64,000 nucleotides of DNA from Nocardiopsis ganjiahuensis DSM 45031 (GCF_000341085.1 NZ_ANBA01000009.1:744001-808000), one strand, 5' to 3'. Counted from the stretch's first letter, positions 44,668 to 54,345 are shown. The notes: generated from the letters alone by a model not told the origin. Numbers and translations: made by a program.

Positions 44668-45431
44668 GCACCCCCAACGACCGGAACGAGCTGGAGTTCG
44701 AGGACCAGCTCCGTCGGATACTCCGAGCCGAGGCGGACGAGGTCTCCCCCTCGGCCGAGGGTCTCAACCTCATCCGTGAACGCACCGAGCACCAACGGGG
44801 CTCGGCATGGTTCGGGCTGCCGTGGCTGCGTCCCGTGACAGCAGTGGCGGCGGCCGTCCTGATCGTCGCCTCGGTGATCATGTCGAGCCCCCAGGTACGT
44901 GACCAGGTCCTGGAGATCGTCCCGGCCGGCGCCGACCGCGAGGGCTCCCCGCCCGAGGCGCACGACGAGGGCGACAGCAACGTCGCGGCCCCCGAACCCA
45001 CGAAGGACTCCGCCGACGGCACCAGCAAGCCGGAGGAGGAGCCGGGGCACGACCCCGAGGACAGCCCCAGGCCCGAGGACGACCCCTCCGCCGCCGAGGG
45101 GGAGGGCCTCGAGTCCACCTCCTCGTGCCCGCCCGGGGACGACGCCGCCCCGACGGCGAACGAGGGCTCCGGCGACGAGGACAAGAAGGACAAGAGCAAG
45201 AACCAGGAACGGGACTCCGACAACCCGGACTGCGATCCCGCCGACGAGCCCGCGGACGAGCCCACCGACGAGCCCACCACCCCCGGGAACGGCGGCGAAC
45301 CCGGCCCGGACGACGGCGAGGACGAGCCCGGCAGCGGTTCGGGCGGGAGCGGCTCGGGCGGCGGTGGTTCGGGCGGCAGCGGCGGTTCCGGGAACAACAG
45401 CGCCGAGGAGAACAGCAGCAGCGCGAACTGA
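44664..45431 (+). CDS. membrane-anchored partner of the sigma factor (putative anti-sigma)
   Basis: A 255-residue single-pass protein. The ~60-residue cytoplasmic part (LEFEDQLRRILRAEADEVSP, LIRERTEHQRG) is followed by one membrane segment (VTAVAAAVLIVASVIM). The long extracellular tail is extremely acidic and Gly/Pro/Ser-rich, with DEPADEPTDEPTTP and GSGSGGSGSGG repeats. The zinc anti-sigma motif HxxxCxxC is absent, so if it is an anti-sigma factor it is not of the ZAS type. The tail could sense wall or surface conditions. Confidence 0.8.
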   Translation: MSTPNDRNELEFEDQLRRILRAEADEVSPSAEGLNLIRERTEHQRGSAWFGLPWLRPVTAVAAAVLIVASVIMSSPQVRDQVLEIVPAGADREGSPPEAHDEGDSNVAAPEPTKDSADGTSKPEEEPGHDPEDSPRPEDDPSAAEGEGLESTSSCPPGDDAAPTANEGSGDEDKKDKSKNQERDSDNPDCDPADEPADEPTDEPTTPGNGGEPGPDDGEDEPGSGSGGSGSGGGGSGGSGGSGNNSAEENSSSAN

Positions 45432-45472
45432 CCCGTTCCTCCGACGGCGGGCAGAACCGTCACCAGGCACCG

Positions 45473-45514
45473 ACAGGAAGGGCCCGTGGGATCTCCCCCA
45501 CGGGCCCTTCCTGT
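45473..45514. terminator. terminator between sigma operon and convergent rsmE
   Basis: A perfect 18-bp stem (45473-45490 with 45497-45514, 6-nt loop) lies between the convergent units. Confidence 0.9.
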
Positions 45515-45630
45515 GTTCGCGCGCTGCTGTCGTCCGCGCACCGCCGTGCTTCCGGGCGGGCACCCGCCGGGGCCCGGCCCTGACCCGAGCTCACTGTCCT
45601 GGGCGCTTTCCGGCCCGGGCCGCTACCGGA

Positions 45631-46374
45631 TCACCAGCGCCCGGTCCGGGCCTGGAGTACCGACAGGGCGGCCACCCCGGCGGTGGAGGTGCGCAGGACC
45701 GACGGCCCCAGCAGGGACCGGACCGCTCCGGCCTCGTCGAAGGCGGCGAGCTCGGCGTCGGAGATCCCGCCCTCGGGGCCGACCACCAGGACGATCCCCG
45801 ATCCGCCGGCCTGCTCCGGCAGGGGCAGCTCGGACAGCCGCCGGGCCCCCTCCTCGTGCAGGACCACGGCCAGGTCCGCCTCGGCGAGCAGGTCGGCCAC
45901 CCCCTTGCGGTCCAGCGGCTCGGCGACCTCGGGCATCCGGGCCCGGCGGGCCTGCTTGGCGGCCTCCCGGGCGCTCGAACGCCACTTGTCCAGGGCCTTG
46001 GCCCCCCGGTCGCCCTTCCACTGCGTGACGCAGCGCTCGGCGGCCCAGGGGACGACGGCGTCGACCCCGGCCTCGGTCATCATCTCGACCGCGAGCTCAC
46101 CCCGGTCCCGTTTGGGCAGGGCCTGCACCACGGTGATCCGGGGCGTCGGCTCGGGTTCGGTCCGGCGTTCCACCACGCGGCACACGAGGGTGTCCTTGCC
46201 GACGACCTCGACCACCTCGCAGCGCACGCGCAGGCCGAGGCCGTCGGACAGGTCGACGGCCTCGCCCTCGCGGATGCGTCGGACCGCCACGGCGTGGCGA
46301 CCCTCGGGGCCGTCCAGTCGGACCCGGTCGCCCGCGAGGGCGGCGGTTCCGACGAGGAAGACCGGCGGGGTCAC
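45631..46374 (-). CDS. rsmE: 16S rRNA (uracil-1498-N3)-methyltransferase
   Basis: SPOUT-fold methyltransferase for U1498 of 16S rRNA. The 247-residue protein has an N-terminal PUA-like domain (DRVRLDGPEGRHAVAVRRI), RITVVQALPKRDRGELAVEM, and the knotted SAM site LVVGPEGGISDAEL and LGPSVLRTSTAGVAAL. It overlaps the dnaJ stop (GTGA) and ends the hrcA-dnaJ-rsmE operon. Confidence 0.95.
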   Translation of the reverse strand: MTPPVFLVGTAALAGDRVRLDGPEGRHAVAVRRIREGEAVDLSDGLGLRVRCEVVEVVGKDTLVCRVVERRTEPEPTPRITVVQALPKRDRGELAVEMMTEAGVDAVVPWAAERCVTQWKGDRGAKALDKWRSSAREAAKQARRARMPEVAEPLDRKGVADLLAEADLAVVLHEEGARRLSELPLPEQAGGSGIVLVVGPEGGISDAELAAFDEAGAVRSLLGPSVLRTSTAGVAALSVLQARTGRW

Positions 46375-47516
46375 TTGGCGCCGAAGGCGTCGCGGATCTT
46401 GGAGAAGAAACCGCCGTGCCCCGGGCTGAAGCGGCCCGGGTTCTGGTCCTCACCGCGCAGCTCGGCGAACTTGCGCAGCAGGGCCTCCTGCTCCTCGTCC
46501 AGCTTGTTCGGGGTCTCCACGTCCACGCGGATGCGCAGGTCGCCCCGGCCGCCGCCGTCGAGGTGGGTGACGCCCTTGCCCGGCAGAGTGATGACATGGC
46601 CCGAGTTGGTGCCCGGACGCAGGTCGATGTTCTCCGTGCCGTCGAGGGTGTCGAAGGCGAAGGAGGCGCCCAGCGCCGCCGCCGTCATGGGGACGGTGAT
46701 GGTGCAGTGCAGGTCGTCGCCGCGGCGCTCGAAGGTCGGGTGGGCCTTCTGGACGACCTCGAGGATGATGTCGCCGCGCGGTCCGCCGTTGGGGCCGACC
46801 TCGCCCTCGCCCGCAAGCTGGATGCGGGTGCCGTCGTCGACGCCCGCGGGGATCTTGACGGTACGGGTGACCTTCTCCCGCACCCGGCCCTCGCCCGCGC
46901 AGTCACCGCAGGGGTTGGTGATGACCGACCCCTGGCCCGAGCACTGCGGGCAGGGGCGCGAGGTCATGACCTGGCCGAGGAAGGAGCGCGTGACCTGGGA
47001 GACCTCACCCTGGCCGTGGCACATCTCGCAGGTGGTCCGGTGCGAACCGGCCGCCGTGCCCTCGCCCTGGCAGGTCTCGCACAGGATCGCGGTCGGGAAG
47101 GTGATCTCCTTGCTGACCCCGAACGCGGTCTCGACGAGGTCGAGCTCGATGCGGATCTTGATGCTGCGTCCGCGCCGGACCCGTTCCCGGGGGCCGCGGC
47201 CGCCGGGCTGACCTCCGCCGAAGAAGGCGTTCATGATGTCGTCGAAGGCGAACCCGCCCGCGTTGCCGAACCCTCCGGCACCGCCACCGCCGCCACCGGG
47301 GGCGAAGGGGTCCTGACCCATGTCGAACATCCGACGCTTGCTCTCGTCGGAGAGGACCTCGTAGGCCTGGGTCACTTCCTTGAAGCGCTCCTGGGTCGCG
47401 GGGTCAGGGTTGATGTCCGGGTGGAGCTCGCGCGCGAGCCGCCGGTACGCCTTTTTGATCTCGTCCTTGGACGCGTCGCGACGCACCCCGAGAACCTGGT
47501 AATAGTCTCTGGCCAC
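46371..47516 (-). CDS. dnaJ: chaperone DnaJ
   Basis: Hsp40 co-chaperone of DnaK, type A. The 381-residue protein has the J-domain (DYYQVLGVRRDASKDEIKKA with the HPD motif LHPDINPD), a Gly/Phe-rich linker (about 70-105), four zinc-binding CxxCxGxG repeats (CETCQGEG, CEMCHGQG, CPQCSGQG, CGDCAGEG), and the C-terminal substrate domain. GTG at 47516 is 4 bp after the hrcA stop. Linkage to hrcA marks it as the second, HrcA-controlled dnaJ typical of actinomycetes. Confidence 0.96.
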   Translation of the reverse strand: MARDYYQVLGVRRDASKDEIKKAYRRLARELHPDINPDPATQERFKEVTQAYEVLSDESKRRMFDMGQDPFAPGGGGGGAGGFGNAGGFAFDDIMNAFFGGGQPGGRGPRERVRRGRSIKIRIELDLVETAFGVSKEITFPTAILCETCQGEGTAAGSHRTTCEMCHGQGEVSQVTRSFLGQVMTSRPCPQCSGQGSVITNPCGDCAGEGRVREKVTRTVKIPAGVDDGTRIQLAGEGEVGPNGGPRGDIILEVVQKAHPTFERRGDDLHCTITVPMTAAALGASFAFDTLDGTENIDLRPGTNSGHVITLPGKGVTHLDGGGRGDLRIRVDVETPNKLDEEQEALLRKFAELRGEDQNPGRFSPGHGGFFSKIRDAFGAK

Positions 47517-47520
47517 TGAG

Positions 47521-48534
47521 TTACTGTCCTGCCAAAATCTGTCCGACATACCGAGCCACCGCACGGACGGCGCCCATTGTCCCTGGGTAGTCCATACGGG
47601 TGGGTCCCACCACACCGATCTTGGCCAGCGACTGGTTTCCCACACCGTAGTCGGCCGACACGATGGAAGTGGACCGAAGGCCCTCGTGGAAGTTCTCCGC
47701 GCCGATGCGCACGGTGAGCATCGAGGGGTCCTTCGCCTCACCGAGCAAACGGATGAGGACCATGTTCTCTTCCAGTGCTTCGAGCACGTCACGCAGGCTG
47801 GCTGCGAAGTCGACGGCTGCGAGGTTGGCGGTGCCCGCCAGGACGATCTTCTCCTCGCGCCGCTCGACCAGGCTCTCCAGCAGAACCGAGAGGACCGCGA
47901 TCGCGACCGGGCGGTCCTCCGGCGCGACCTGAGCGGGCAGGTCCTCCACCGCGTCCGGAACCTCGCCGAGGTGTTTCCCGGAGATGGCGCGGTTGAGCAT
48001 GGTGCGCAGGTCGTCGACGACCTTCTCGTCGACAGAGCCCAGCCCGTCGATGACGCGCTGTTCGACCCGGCCGGTGTTGGTGATGACCACCATCATGATG
48101 CGCTGGCCGCCGAGCGGCACCAGTTCCACGTGCTGCACCGACGAGCGGGTCAGCGACGGGTACTGGACGATCGCGACCTGGCGGGTGAGCTGCGAGAGCA
48201 GCCGCACCGTACGGGCGACGATCTCGTCGAGGTCCACGGCACCGCCGAGGAAGGACTCGATGGCGCGCCGTTCGGCCGCGGAGAGCGGTTTGACCGAGGA
48301 GAGCCGGTCGACGAAGAGCCGGTACCCCTTGTCGGTGGGCACCCGTCCCGCACTGGTGTGCGGTTGGTGAATGTACCCGTCCTCCTCCAGGGCGACCATG
48401 TCGTTGCGAATGGTCGCCGGGGAGACCCCGAGGGGGTGTCGGTCCGCCAGCGCCCGGGAACCCACGGGTTCGTTGGTGTTGACGAAGTCCTCGACGACGG
48501 CACGCAGGACCGCGAGCTTGCGCTCATCCAGCAA
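47521..48534 (-). CDS. hrcA: heat-inducible repressor HrcA
   Basis: Repressor of class I heat-shock genes through CIRCE. The 337-residue protein begins [20 protein letters not shown] with a winged HTH ([20 protein letters not shown]) and continues with [17 protein letters not shown] at 48534 is chosen because AGGAGG lies 7 nt upstream and it gives the normal family N-terminus; GTG 48552 would add six residues. A CIRCE-like element partly overlaps the Shine-Dalgarno, so HrcA should repress its own operon. Confidence 0.95.
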   Translation of the reverse strand: MLDERKLAVLRAVVEDFVNTNEPVGSRALADRHPLGVSPATIRNDMVALEEDGYIHQPHTSAGRVPTDKGYRLFVDRLSSVKPLSAAERRAIESFLGGAVDLDEIVARTVRLLSQLTRQVAIVQYPSLTRSSVQHVELVPLGGQRIMMVVITNTGRVEQRVIDGLGSVDEKVVDDLRTMLNRAISGKHLGEVPDAVEDLPAQVAPEDRPVAIAVLSVLLESLVERREEKIVLAGTANLAAVDFAASLRDVLEALEENMVLIRLLGEAKDPSMLTVRIGAENFHEGLRSTSIVSADYGVGNQSLAKIGVVGPTRMDYPGTMGAVRAVARYVGQILAGQ

Positions 48535-48545
48535 CTCGCCACCTC

Positions 48546-48572
48546 CTGGCACTCCAAGGTCCTCAGTGCTAA
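48546..48572 (-). promoter_or_regulatory. CIRCE operator upstream of hrcA
   Basis: Read on the minus strand: TTAGCACTG, 9-nt spacer, GAGTGCCAG. Consensus is TTAGCACTC-N9-GAGTGCTAA, so 15 of 18 positions match. It lies 12 bp before the TTG start, touching the Shine-Dalgarno. Confidence 0.85.
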
Positions 48573-48722
48573 TTCTATGCCCGGCTGCAAACCGGCACGG
48601 CTACCCGCAAGTAGTAACACGACCGCGGGGTGCGCTTCTTCCCTGGACCCTCCCGGCGGTTCGGCGACGTGCGCCACCCGGAGACGGGTGTTCGGGTCCG
48701 GTCACCAGTAGACTGCACCACC

Positions 48723-49562
48723 GTGGTTACCAAGGGAACCGGCCGTTACGGCCGCGACGTTCTGGCAGGAGACTGGCGGCGGCCCCGGAAGGGCGCGGTA
48801 CGCGAGATACCCCTCAGTCGTGACCTGGTCGTCGAGGACGCCGACGAGACGTTCTGCGGTGCCGTGGTGTCCTGGGACAAGGCCGCGGTGACCCTGGAGG
48901 ACCGGGACGGCCGCCGCAGGGTGTTCGAGCTCGGTCCGGCCGCCTTCCTGGTGGACGGGGAGCCGGTGACGCTGGTGCGTCCGGCCGCCGCGCCCAGGGG
49001 TCCCCTGCGCAGCGCCTCGGGTTCGATCGCGGTGACCGACGCGCGGGCGCGCACGGCCCGGGAGAGCCGGATCTACGTGGAGGGCGCCCACGACGCCGAG
49101 CTGGTGGAGAAGGTCTGGGGCCACGACCTGCGTGTCGAGGGGGTGGCCGTCGAGTTCCTGGAGGGGGTCGACGACCTTCCCTCGGTGGTGGAGGAGTTCT
49201 CCCCCGGCCCGGGACGCCGTCTGGGGGTCCTGGTGGACCACCTGGTGCCGGGGTCCAAGGAGAGCAGGATCGCGGAGCGGGTCCGGGGTTCGGACGTGCT
49301 CGTGGTCGGCCACCCCTACGTGGACGTCTGGCAGGCGGTCCGGCCGGGCGCGGTGGGCATCCGGGCCTGGCCCGAGGTCCCGCGCGGCCTGCCCTGGAAG
49401 GAGGGTGTCGTGGACGCCCTGGGCTGGCGGATGGAGACGGGTGAGGCCTGGCGCCGCATCCTGGGCTCGGTCCGCGGCTACGGCGATCTCGAACCCTCGC
49501 TGCTGGGGCGGGTCGAGGAGCTCATCGACTTCGTCACCGGCCCGCACCCCCCGGGTCACTGA
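48723..49562 (+). CDS. DUF3097 family protein
   Basis: The 279-residue soluble protein matches DUF3097, an actinobacterial family of unknown function. It has GRYGRDVLAGDWRRPRKGAV, AVTLEDRDGRRRVFELG and a conserved toprim-like central part: SRIYVEGAHDAELVEKVWG, VLVDHLVPGSKESRIAE and VVGHPYVDVWQAVRPG. The EG-H-DxEL and DH segments recall nucleases/topoisomerase primase folds. GTG at 48723 was chosen. It lies divergent from hrcA, in the position usual for actinomycete genomes. Confidence 0.88.
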   Translation: MVTKGTGRYGRDVLAGDWRRPRKGAVREIPLSRDLVVEDADETFCGAVVSWDKAAVTLEDRDGRRRVFELGPAAFLVDGEPVTLVRPAAAPRGPLRSASGSIAVTDARARTARESRIYVEGAHDAELVEKVWGHDLRVEGVAVEFLEGVDDLPSVVEEFSPGPGRRLGVLVDHLVPGSKESRIAERVRGSDVLVVGHPYVDVWQAVRPGAVGIRAWPEVPRGLPWKEGVVDALGWRMETGEAWRRILGSVRGYGDLEPSLLGRVEELIDFVTGPHPPGH

Positions 49563-49760
49563 CAGCACGGAGTACCGAAATCACGGAACACTAGGATTGC
49601 CCCAGGACGTCGTCTGACGGGCCCCGGGTCCCCGAGGTCCCCCTACCGGAGGACACCGCACCGGACACCACACAGCCTCCGGCCCTCCGCGGTCGTCGGT
49701 ACAGCCCGACCGGTTCGGGCAGCACAGCACACGCCCTCAACAGCGGAGCCAAGGAAGAGC

Positions 49761-50906
49761 ATGAGCGAGACCCCGCCCAATCCCGCGTCGCCGGACGACG
49801 CGCAGGGACAGCAGCAACCGCCGCAGGACCCCTCTCAGCAGGGGCAGCAGGAAGACCGGGAGCAGGGCCGGCCGGAGCAGCAGGCGCAGCCGCAGCACCC
49901 CGCCCAGCCCCAGCCGCAGGGCCAGGAGTACGGGCAGCCGCAACCGGGATACGAGCAGCCCCAGCAGCCCGGCCAGGCACAGCCGCAGTACGGTCAGCCC
50001 AGCGGCGCACAGCCCGGCTACGGCCAGCCGCAACAGCAGCCGCAGGCACAGCCTCCGCAGCAGGGGCAGCCGCCGTCCTACGGACAGCAGAGCGGTGCCC
50101 AGCCCGGCTACGGGCAGCCGCAGTACGGCCAACCCCAGCAGCCCGGCCAGGCACAGCCCTACGGGCAGCCCGGCGGCGCACAGCCCGGCTACGGGCAGCC
50201 GCAGTACGGCCAACCCCAGCAGCCCGGCCAGGCACAGCCCTACGGGCAGCCCGGCGGCGCACAGCCCGGCTACGGCCAGCCGCAGCAGGGGCAGCCGCAG
50301 GCACAGCCTCCGCAACAGGGGCAGCCGCCGCAGCCGCCCTACGGACAGCCCGGCAGCGGCCAGCCCGGTTGGGGCCCGCCCTCGGGTGCCCAGCAGCCGC
50401 CCTACGGACAGCAGAGCGGTGCGCAGCCCGGCTACGGGCAGCCGCAGTACGGCCAACCCCAGCAGCCCGGCCAGGCACAGCCCTACGGGCAGCCCGGAGC
50501 CTTCGGGCAGGCCCAGCCCGGCCAGGCGCAGCCCCGGTCCCAGGCCCCGGACGGCGGCAACGACATCCTGGTCGCGATGCTGGCCCACCTGTCCGGATTC
50601 GTCATCGCCTGCTTCGGCTGGATCCCGCCGCTGGCGATCTACTTCGCCAAGCGCAACCAGTCACCGTTCGTCCGCCACCACGCCTCCGAGGCGGCGAACT
50701 TCCAGATCACCCTGCTGATCCCGTACGTCTTCGCTGGTGTCGCCTTCTTCGGCCTGGGTATCTTCTTTCCCACCCTGTCCTGGATCGGTTACCTGCTGAT
50801 CGCCCTCGTATGGATCGTTTCCATCGTCTTCGGCGTCCTAGGAGCATCAGGAGCGAACAAGGGAGCCTGGTACCGCTACCCCGTGAGCATCCGACTCCTG
50901 AAGTAG
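49761..50906 (+). CDS. DUF4870 membrane protein with long Gln/Pro/Gly/Tyr-rich N-terminal region
   Basis: The 381-residue protein has ~255 residues of low complexity built from [24 protein letters not shown] repeats, followed by a DUF4870 domain (about 265-381) with three to four membrane segments ([55 protein letters not shown]) and the basic end [12 protein letters not shown]. The repeats are cytoplasmic or disordered and resemble phase-separating tails of actinomycete membrane proteins. It is followed 30 bp later by a paralogue. Confidence 0.88.
   Translation: MSETPPNPASPDDAQGQQQPPQDPSQQGQQEDREQGRPEQQAQPQHPAQPQPQGQEYGQPQPGYEQPQQPGQAQPQYGQPSGAQPGYGQPQQQPQAQPPQQGQPPSYGQQSGAQPGYGQPQYGQPQQPGQAQPYGQPGGAQPGYGQPQYGQPQQPGQAQPYGQPGGAQPGYGQPQQGQPQAQPPQQGQPPQPPYGQPGSGQPGWGPPSGAQQPPYGQQSGAQPGYGQPQYGQPQQPGQAQPYGQPGAFGQAQPGQAQPRSQAPDGGNDILVAMLAHLSGFVIACFGWIPPLAIYFAKRNQSPFVRHHASEAANFQITLLIPYVFAGVAFFGLGIFFPTLSWIGYLLIALVWIVSIVFGVLGASGANKGAWYRYPVSIRLLK
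50100..50504 (+). repeat. 81-bp in-frame DNA repeats
   Basis: Identical 81-bp units (27 codons) occupy 50100-50180 and 50181-50261; a third copy at 50424-50504 differs only in its last few bases. Nucleotide identity, including silent positions, points to recent duplication or conversion. Confidence 0.85.
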
Positions 50907-50936
50907 CAGTTTCCTTCCATTCATCGAGGAACCGCC

Positions 50937-51584
50937 ATGTCCTACCCGAACACCCCGAACCCGAACGACCCTTACGGCCAGGGCGGGCAGCAGCCCGGCC
51001 AGGGTGACTCCGGCGGCTACCCGCCCCCCGGCCACCCGCAGCAGCCCGGCGGTTACCCGCCGCCCCCCGGCGGCCAGCAGCCCGGTGGATACCCGCCGCC
51101 CGGTTCCCCCCAGACCGGTGGCTACCAGGCACCCCACGACTACGGGCAGCCGCAGCAGCCCGGTGGTTACCCGCCGCCTCCCGGCGCCCACCCCGGCCAG
51201 TACGGCAACTACCCGCAGGGCGGCCCGGGCGGCTTCGGCGACTCCTCCGCCGTCACCGGCCAGCCGAACCAGGACGAGCGCACGATGGGCCTGATCACCC
51301 ACCTGCTCGGCATCCTGACCGGATTCCTCGGTCCGCTGATCATGTACCTGATCAAGAAGGACGAGTCGCCGTTCATCCGCGACCAGGCCGCGCAGGCGCT
51401 GAACTTCCAGCTCCTGCTGCTGATCGGCTACCTGGTTTCGTTCGTGCTGTACATCATCGTCATCGGAGCCGTGCTGCAGCTGGTCATCTGGGTGTGCGCG
51501 ATCGTCTTCGGGATCATGGGCGGCATGGCGGCCAACAAGGGAGAGTGGTACCGCTACCCGTTCAACGTCAGCTGGGTCAAGTAA
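50937..51584 (+). CDS. DUF4870 membrane protein (second copy)
   Basis: A 215-residue paralogue of the preceding gene. Its ~110-residue N-terminal region is rich in Gly, Pro and Tyr ([20 protein letters not shown]) rather than Gln. The DUF4870 domain follows: [59 protein letters not shown]. The shared NFQxxLLI and KGxWYRYP motifs show common origin. A terminator follows at 51608. Confidence 0.9.
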   Translation: MSYPNTPNPNDPYGQGGQQPGQGDSGGYPPPGHPQQPGGYPPPPGGQQPGGYPPPGSPQTGGYQAPHDYGQPQQPGGYPPPPGAHPGQYGNYPQGGPGGFGDSSAVTGQPNQDERTMGLITHLLGILTGFLGPLIMYLIKKDESPFIRDQAAQALNFQLLLLIGYLVSFVLYIIVIGAVLQLVIWVCAIVFGIMGGMAANKGEWYRYPFNVSWVK

Positions 51585-51607
51585 CACCGGACACGGCAGG
51601 ACACCGC

Positions 51608-51632
51608 GGGGCCCGGCATCGCGCCGGGCCCC
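51608..51632. terminator. terminator after the DUF4870 pair
   Basis: A perfect 10-bp GC-rich stem (51608-51617 with 51623-51632, loop ATCGC) lies between the DUF4870 gene and convergent hemW. Confidence 0.8.
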
Positions 51633-51716
51633 TTGTCGTGTCCGCTGTCACTGTGCCCCGGGCGCTGTGCGTGTGCACCCGAGCAGGGGAACGGCTCCAG
51701 GCCGCCCCGGGGCCCT

Positions 51717-52949
51717 TCAGGTGAGGTCGCGGACCACCGCGTCGGCGAGCAGCCGTCCCCGCCGGGTCAGCGCCGCGCGCCCCTCGGCGTGCGCCCGCGC
51801 GTCCAGGAGCCCCTCGCCGACCAGGCGTTCGGCGGCGGCCAGCCCCGGGGCGTCCAGCAGGTCCAGCGGGCATCCGCCGTCCACGCGCAGTTCGAGCAGG
51901 ACGCGTTCGAACCGGCGCTCGGCCCCGGTGAGCACCTCGCGGGCCTGGGCGGGGCTGTCCCCCGCGGCCAGGCGGGCGGCGTAGGCGGCGGGGTGCTTGA
52001 CGTTCCACCAGCGGGTCCCGCCGACATGGCTGTGCGCGCCCGGCCCCACGCCCCACCAGTGTCCGCCGGTCCAGTAGAGCATGTTGTGCGCGCTGCGGCC
52101 CTCGGGGCTGCGGGCCCAGTTGGACACCTCGTAGGGGGTGTACCCGGCCTCGGCCAGGGCCTCGTCGGCCATCAGGTAGCGATCGGCCATGGCGTCGTCG
52201 TCGGGCTCGGTGAGCTCGCCCCGCCGGACGCGGGCGGCCAGCCGGGTGCCGTCCTCGACGATCAGGGAGTAGGCGGAGACGTGGTCGGGCCCGGCGCCGA
52301 TCGCGGCCTCGAGGGAGGCCGCCCAGTCCTGGTCGCTCTCCCCCGGGGTGCCGTAGATGAGGTCGAGGTTGACGTGCTCGAACCCGGCCTCGCGCGCCCA
52401 GGCCACGCACTGCTCGGGGCGGCCCGGGGTGTGACCGCGTTCCAGGATGCGGAGCACGTGGGGCTGGGCGCTCTGCATGCCGAAGGACACGCGGGTGAAC
52501 CCGGCCGCGCGCAGGCGGGCGAGGTAGTCGGGGTCGACCGTCTCGGGGTTGGCCTCGGTGGTGATCTCGGCGTCCGGGGTGAGCCCGAAGCGGTCGCGGA
52601 TCTCACCGAGGACCCGCCCGAGGTCCTCGGGCGACAGGAGCGTGGGCGTGCCGCCGCCGACGAAGACGGTGCTCACCGGTGGGCGGTCCGCGCTCAGGAC
52701 CCGGTCGGCCAGTTCGACCTCGGCCGCGGCCTGGCCCGCGTAGGTCTCGCGGGAGGCCGTGGCGGTGCCGTCCCGGGAGACGAGTTCGTCAGCGGTGTAG
52801 GTGTTGAAGTCGCAGTAGCCGCAGCGGGTGACGCAGAAGGGCACGTGGACGTAGAACCCGAGCGGGCGCTCCCCGAGCTGGGCGAGCGAGGGTTCGGGAA
52901 GTTCCCCGGTCCGGGGCACGGGTTCGCCGTCGAGGGCTACGGATGGCAT
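51717..52949 (-). CDS. hemW: radical SAM haem chaperone HemW
   Basis: Radical SAM protein related to HemN, thought to insert haem into respiratory proteins. The 410-residue protein has GFYVHVPFCVTRCGYCDF (the CxxxCxxC cluster site), VFVGGGTPTLLSPEDLGR, EANPETVD, SFGMQSAQPHVLRIL, DLIYGTPGE and GVGPGAHSH, with a C-terminal HemN_C domain. HemN-specific extra cysteines are lacking, which favours HemW. ATG at 52949 was chosen by homology. Confidence 0.93.
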   Translation of the reverse strand: MPSVALDGEPVPRTGELPEPSLAQLGERPLGFYVHVPFCVTRCGYCDFNTYTADELVSRDGTATASRETYAGQAAAEVELADRVLSADRPPVSTVFVGGGTPTLLSPEDLGRVLGEIRDRFGLTPDAEITTEANPETVDPDYLARLRAAGFTRVSFGMQSAQPHVLRILERGHTPGRPEQCVAWAREAGFEHVNLDLIYGTPGESDQDWAASLEAAIGAGPDHVSAYSLIVEDGTRLAARVRRGELTEPDDDAMADRYLMADEALAEAGYTPYEVSNWARSPEGRSAHNMLYWTGGHWWGVGPGAHSHVGGTRWWNVKHPAAYAARLAAGDSPAQAREVLTGAERRFERVLLELRVDGGCPLDLLDAPGLAAAERLVGEGLLDARAHAEGRAALTRRGRLLADAVVRDLT

Positions 52950-53213
52950 GTCTCCAGTGTCGCCGACCCGACGGCGTGCCCTGGCACGGAGGACGACGCG
53001 CGGACCGGTCCCACCGGGGTCCGCAGCGGGGTCCGGGGCCGGGGTGTGGCCATCGACACGGTGGGGCCTGCCCCGGAGACGGCCTTGCTCCCTGTGCGGG
53101 TCCGGACGCTCGAAGACCCGCGCCACGGTCACCGCCGACGGGTCGCGGCCCCGCCGGGGGCGGCGCGTGCCCTGAGGACGCGCTGTCTTCGGGGTGACGC
53201 CTTCGGGGCGCCG

Positions 53214-53256
53214 TGCGGGGGTCGGGGTGTGTGGGGGTCGGAGTGTGCGGGGGTCA
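53214..53256 (+). repeat. G-rich 16-bp tandem repeat at the 3' end of the lacI gene
   Basis: Units TGCGGGGGTCGGGGTG, TGTGGGGGTCGGAGTG and a partial third (53246-53256) run into the LacI stop codon. The plus strand has four G-tracts of 4-5 and could form a G-quadruplex. The remainder of the 304-bp gap 52950-53253 shows no gene. Confidence 0.65.
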
Positions 53257-54345
53257 GACTCCGGGGGTGGCGTTCTGGGGTGCGCGGCGCTGCGGGGCGG
53301 GGGTGTCCAGGTGGGGTTCGGGGGTGACCGGCCCGGCCGCGGCGGCCGGGGCCGCGGCGGTGGAGCGGCGTACGACCAGTTCGGGGTCGAAGACGTATTC
53401 GGCGTGCGAGACGGGGTGTCCGGCGATCTCGTCGCACAGGGCGCGCACGGCGGCCATGGCCATCGCGTTGACGGGCTGGCGCACGGTGGTCAGGGGCGGG
53501 TCGGTGAAGGCGATGAGCTGGGAGTCGTCGTAACCGACCACGGAGAAGTCCTGGGGGACGCGCAGGCCGCGCTGGCGGGCGGCGCGGATGGCCCCGAGCG
53601 CCATGATGTCGGAGCCGCAGACCATGGCGGTGACGCCGCGTTCGATGAGGCGGCTCGCGGCGGCGTGCCCGCCCTCCACTCCGAACAGGGAGAGTTCGAC
53701 GAGGCCGTCCCCGTCGAGTCCGTGCTCGTCCAGGGCCTGGTGGAAGCCCTCCAGTTTGCGGCGGACCGGGACGTAGCGTTCGGGGCCGCTGGTGAAGCCG
53801 ATGCGGGTGTGGCCGAGGGCGACCAGGTGGTTGACGGCCAGGCGTCCGGCCTCGCGGTCGTCGGCGGAGATGAACGCCGCCGGGATGGACTCGGTGTAGC
53901 CGTTGACGAGCACGATCGGCAGGCGGCGGGAGACCAGGGCCTGGTAGCGCTCGTGTGAGGCCGTGGTGTCGGCGTGCTTGCCGGAGACGAAGAGGATTCC
54001 GGAGACGTTGCGCTCCAGGAGCAGCTCCACGTACTCGTCCTCGGATATCCCGCCCGGGGTCTGTGTGCACAGCACCGGTGTGTACCCGCGCTGGGCCAGG
54101 GCCCCCTCCGCCGCCTGGGCGAACATCGGGAAGACCGGGTTCTCCAGTTCGGGGATGACCATGCCGACCAGGCCGGCGGAGCGCTGCCGCAGCCGGGCGG
54201 GTCGCTCGTATCCGAGTACGTCGAGCGCGGTCAGGACGGCCTTGCGGGTGTCGCTGCCGACGCCGGGTTTGTCATTGAGCACCCGCGAGACGGTCGCCTC
54301 GCTGACGCCTGCGTGCCGCGCGATGTCGGCAAGTCGTGGACCCAT
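53254..54345 (-). CDS. LacI-family transcriptional regulator
   Basis: A 363-residue LacI/GalR repressor. The HTH is RLADIARHAGVSEATVSRVL with the hinge NDKPGVGSDTRKAV; the sugar-binding core has GLVGMVIPELENPVFP, GILFVSGKHADTT, FISADDREAGRLAVNHLV and VPQDFSVVGYDDSQLI. The last ~30 residues are Ala/Pro-rich and unusual. ATG at 54345 begins the HTH; the open frame upstream is not protein-like. It is divergent from the glucosidase operon and should control it, binding at 54398-54418. Confidence 0.92.
   Translation of the reverse strand: MGPRLADIARHAGVSEATVSRVLNDKPGVGSDTRKAVLTALDVLGYERPARLRQRSAGLVGMVIPELENPVFPMFAQAAEGALAQRGYTPVLCTQTPGGISEDEYVELLLERNVSGILFVSGKHADTTASHERYQALVSRRLPIVLVNGYTESIPAAFISADDREAGRLAVNHLVALGHTRIGFTSGPERYVPVRRKLEGFHQALDEHGLDGDGLVELSLFGVEGGHAAASRLIERGVTAMVCGSDIMALGAIRAARQRGLRVPQDFSVVGYDDSQLIAFTDPPLTTVRQPVNAMAMAAVRALCDEIAGHPVSHAEYVFDPELVVRRSTAAAPAAAAGPVTPEPHLDTPAPQRRAPQNATPGV

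Noticed and set aside
50100..50504. CRISPR-like regular repeats
   Set aside because: The 81-bp units are in frame in a low-complexity protein tail, with no spacers of constant size and no cas genes.
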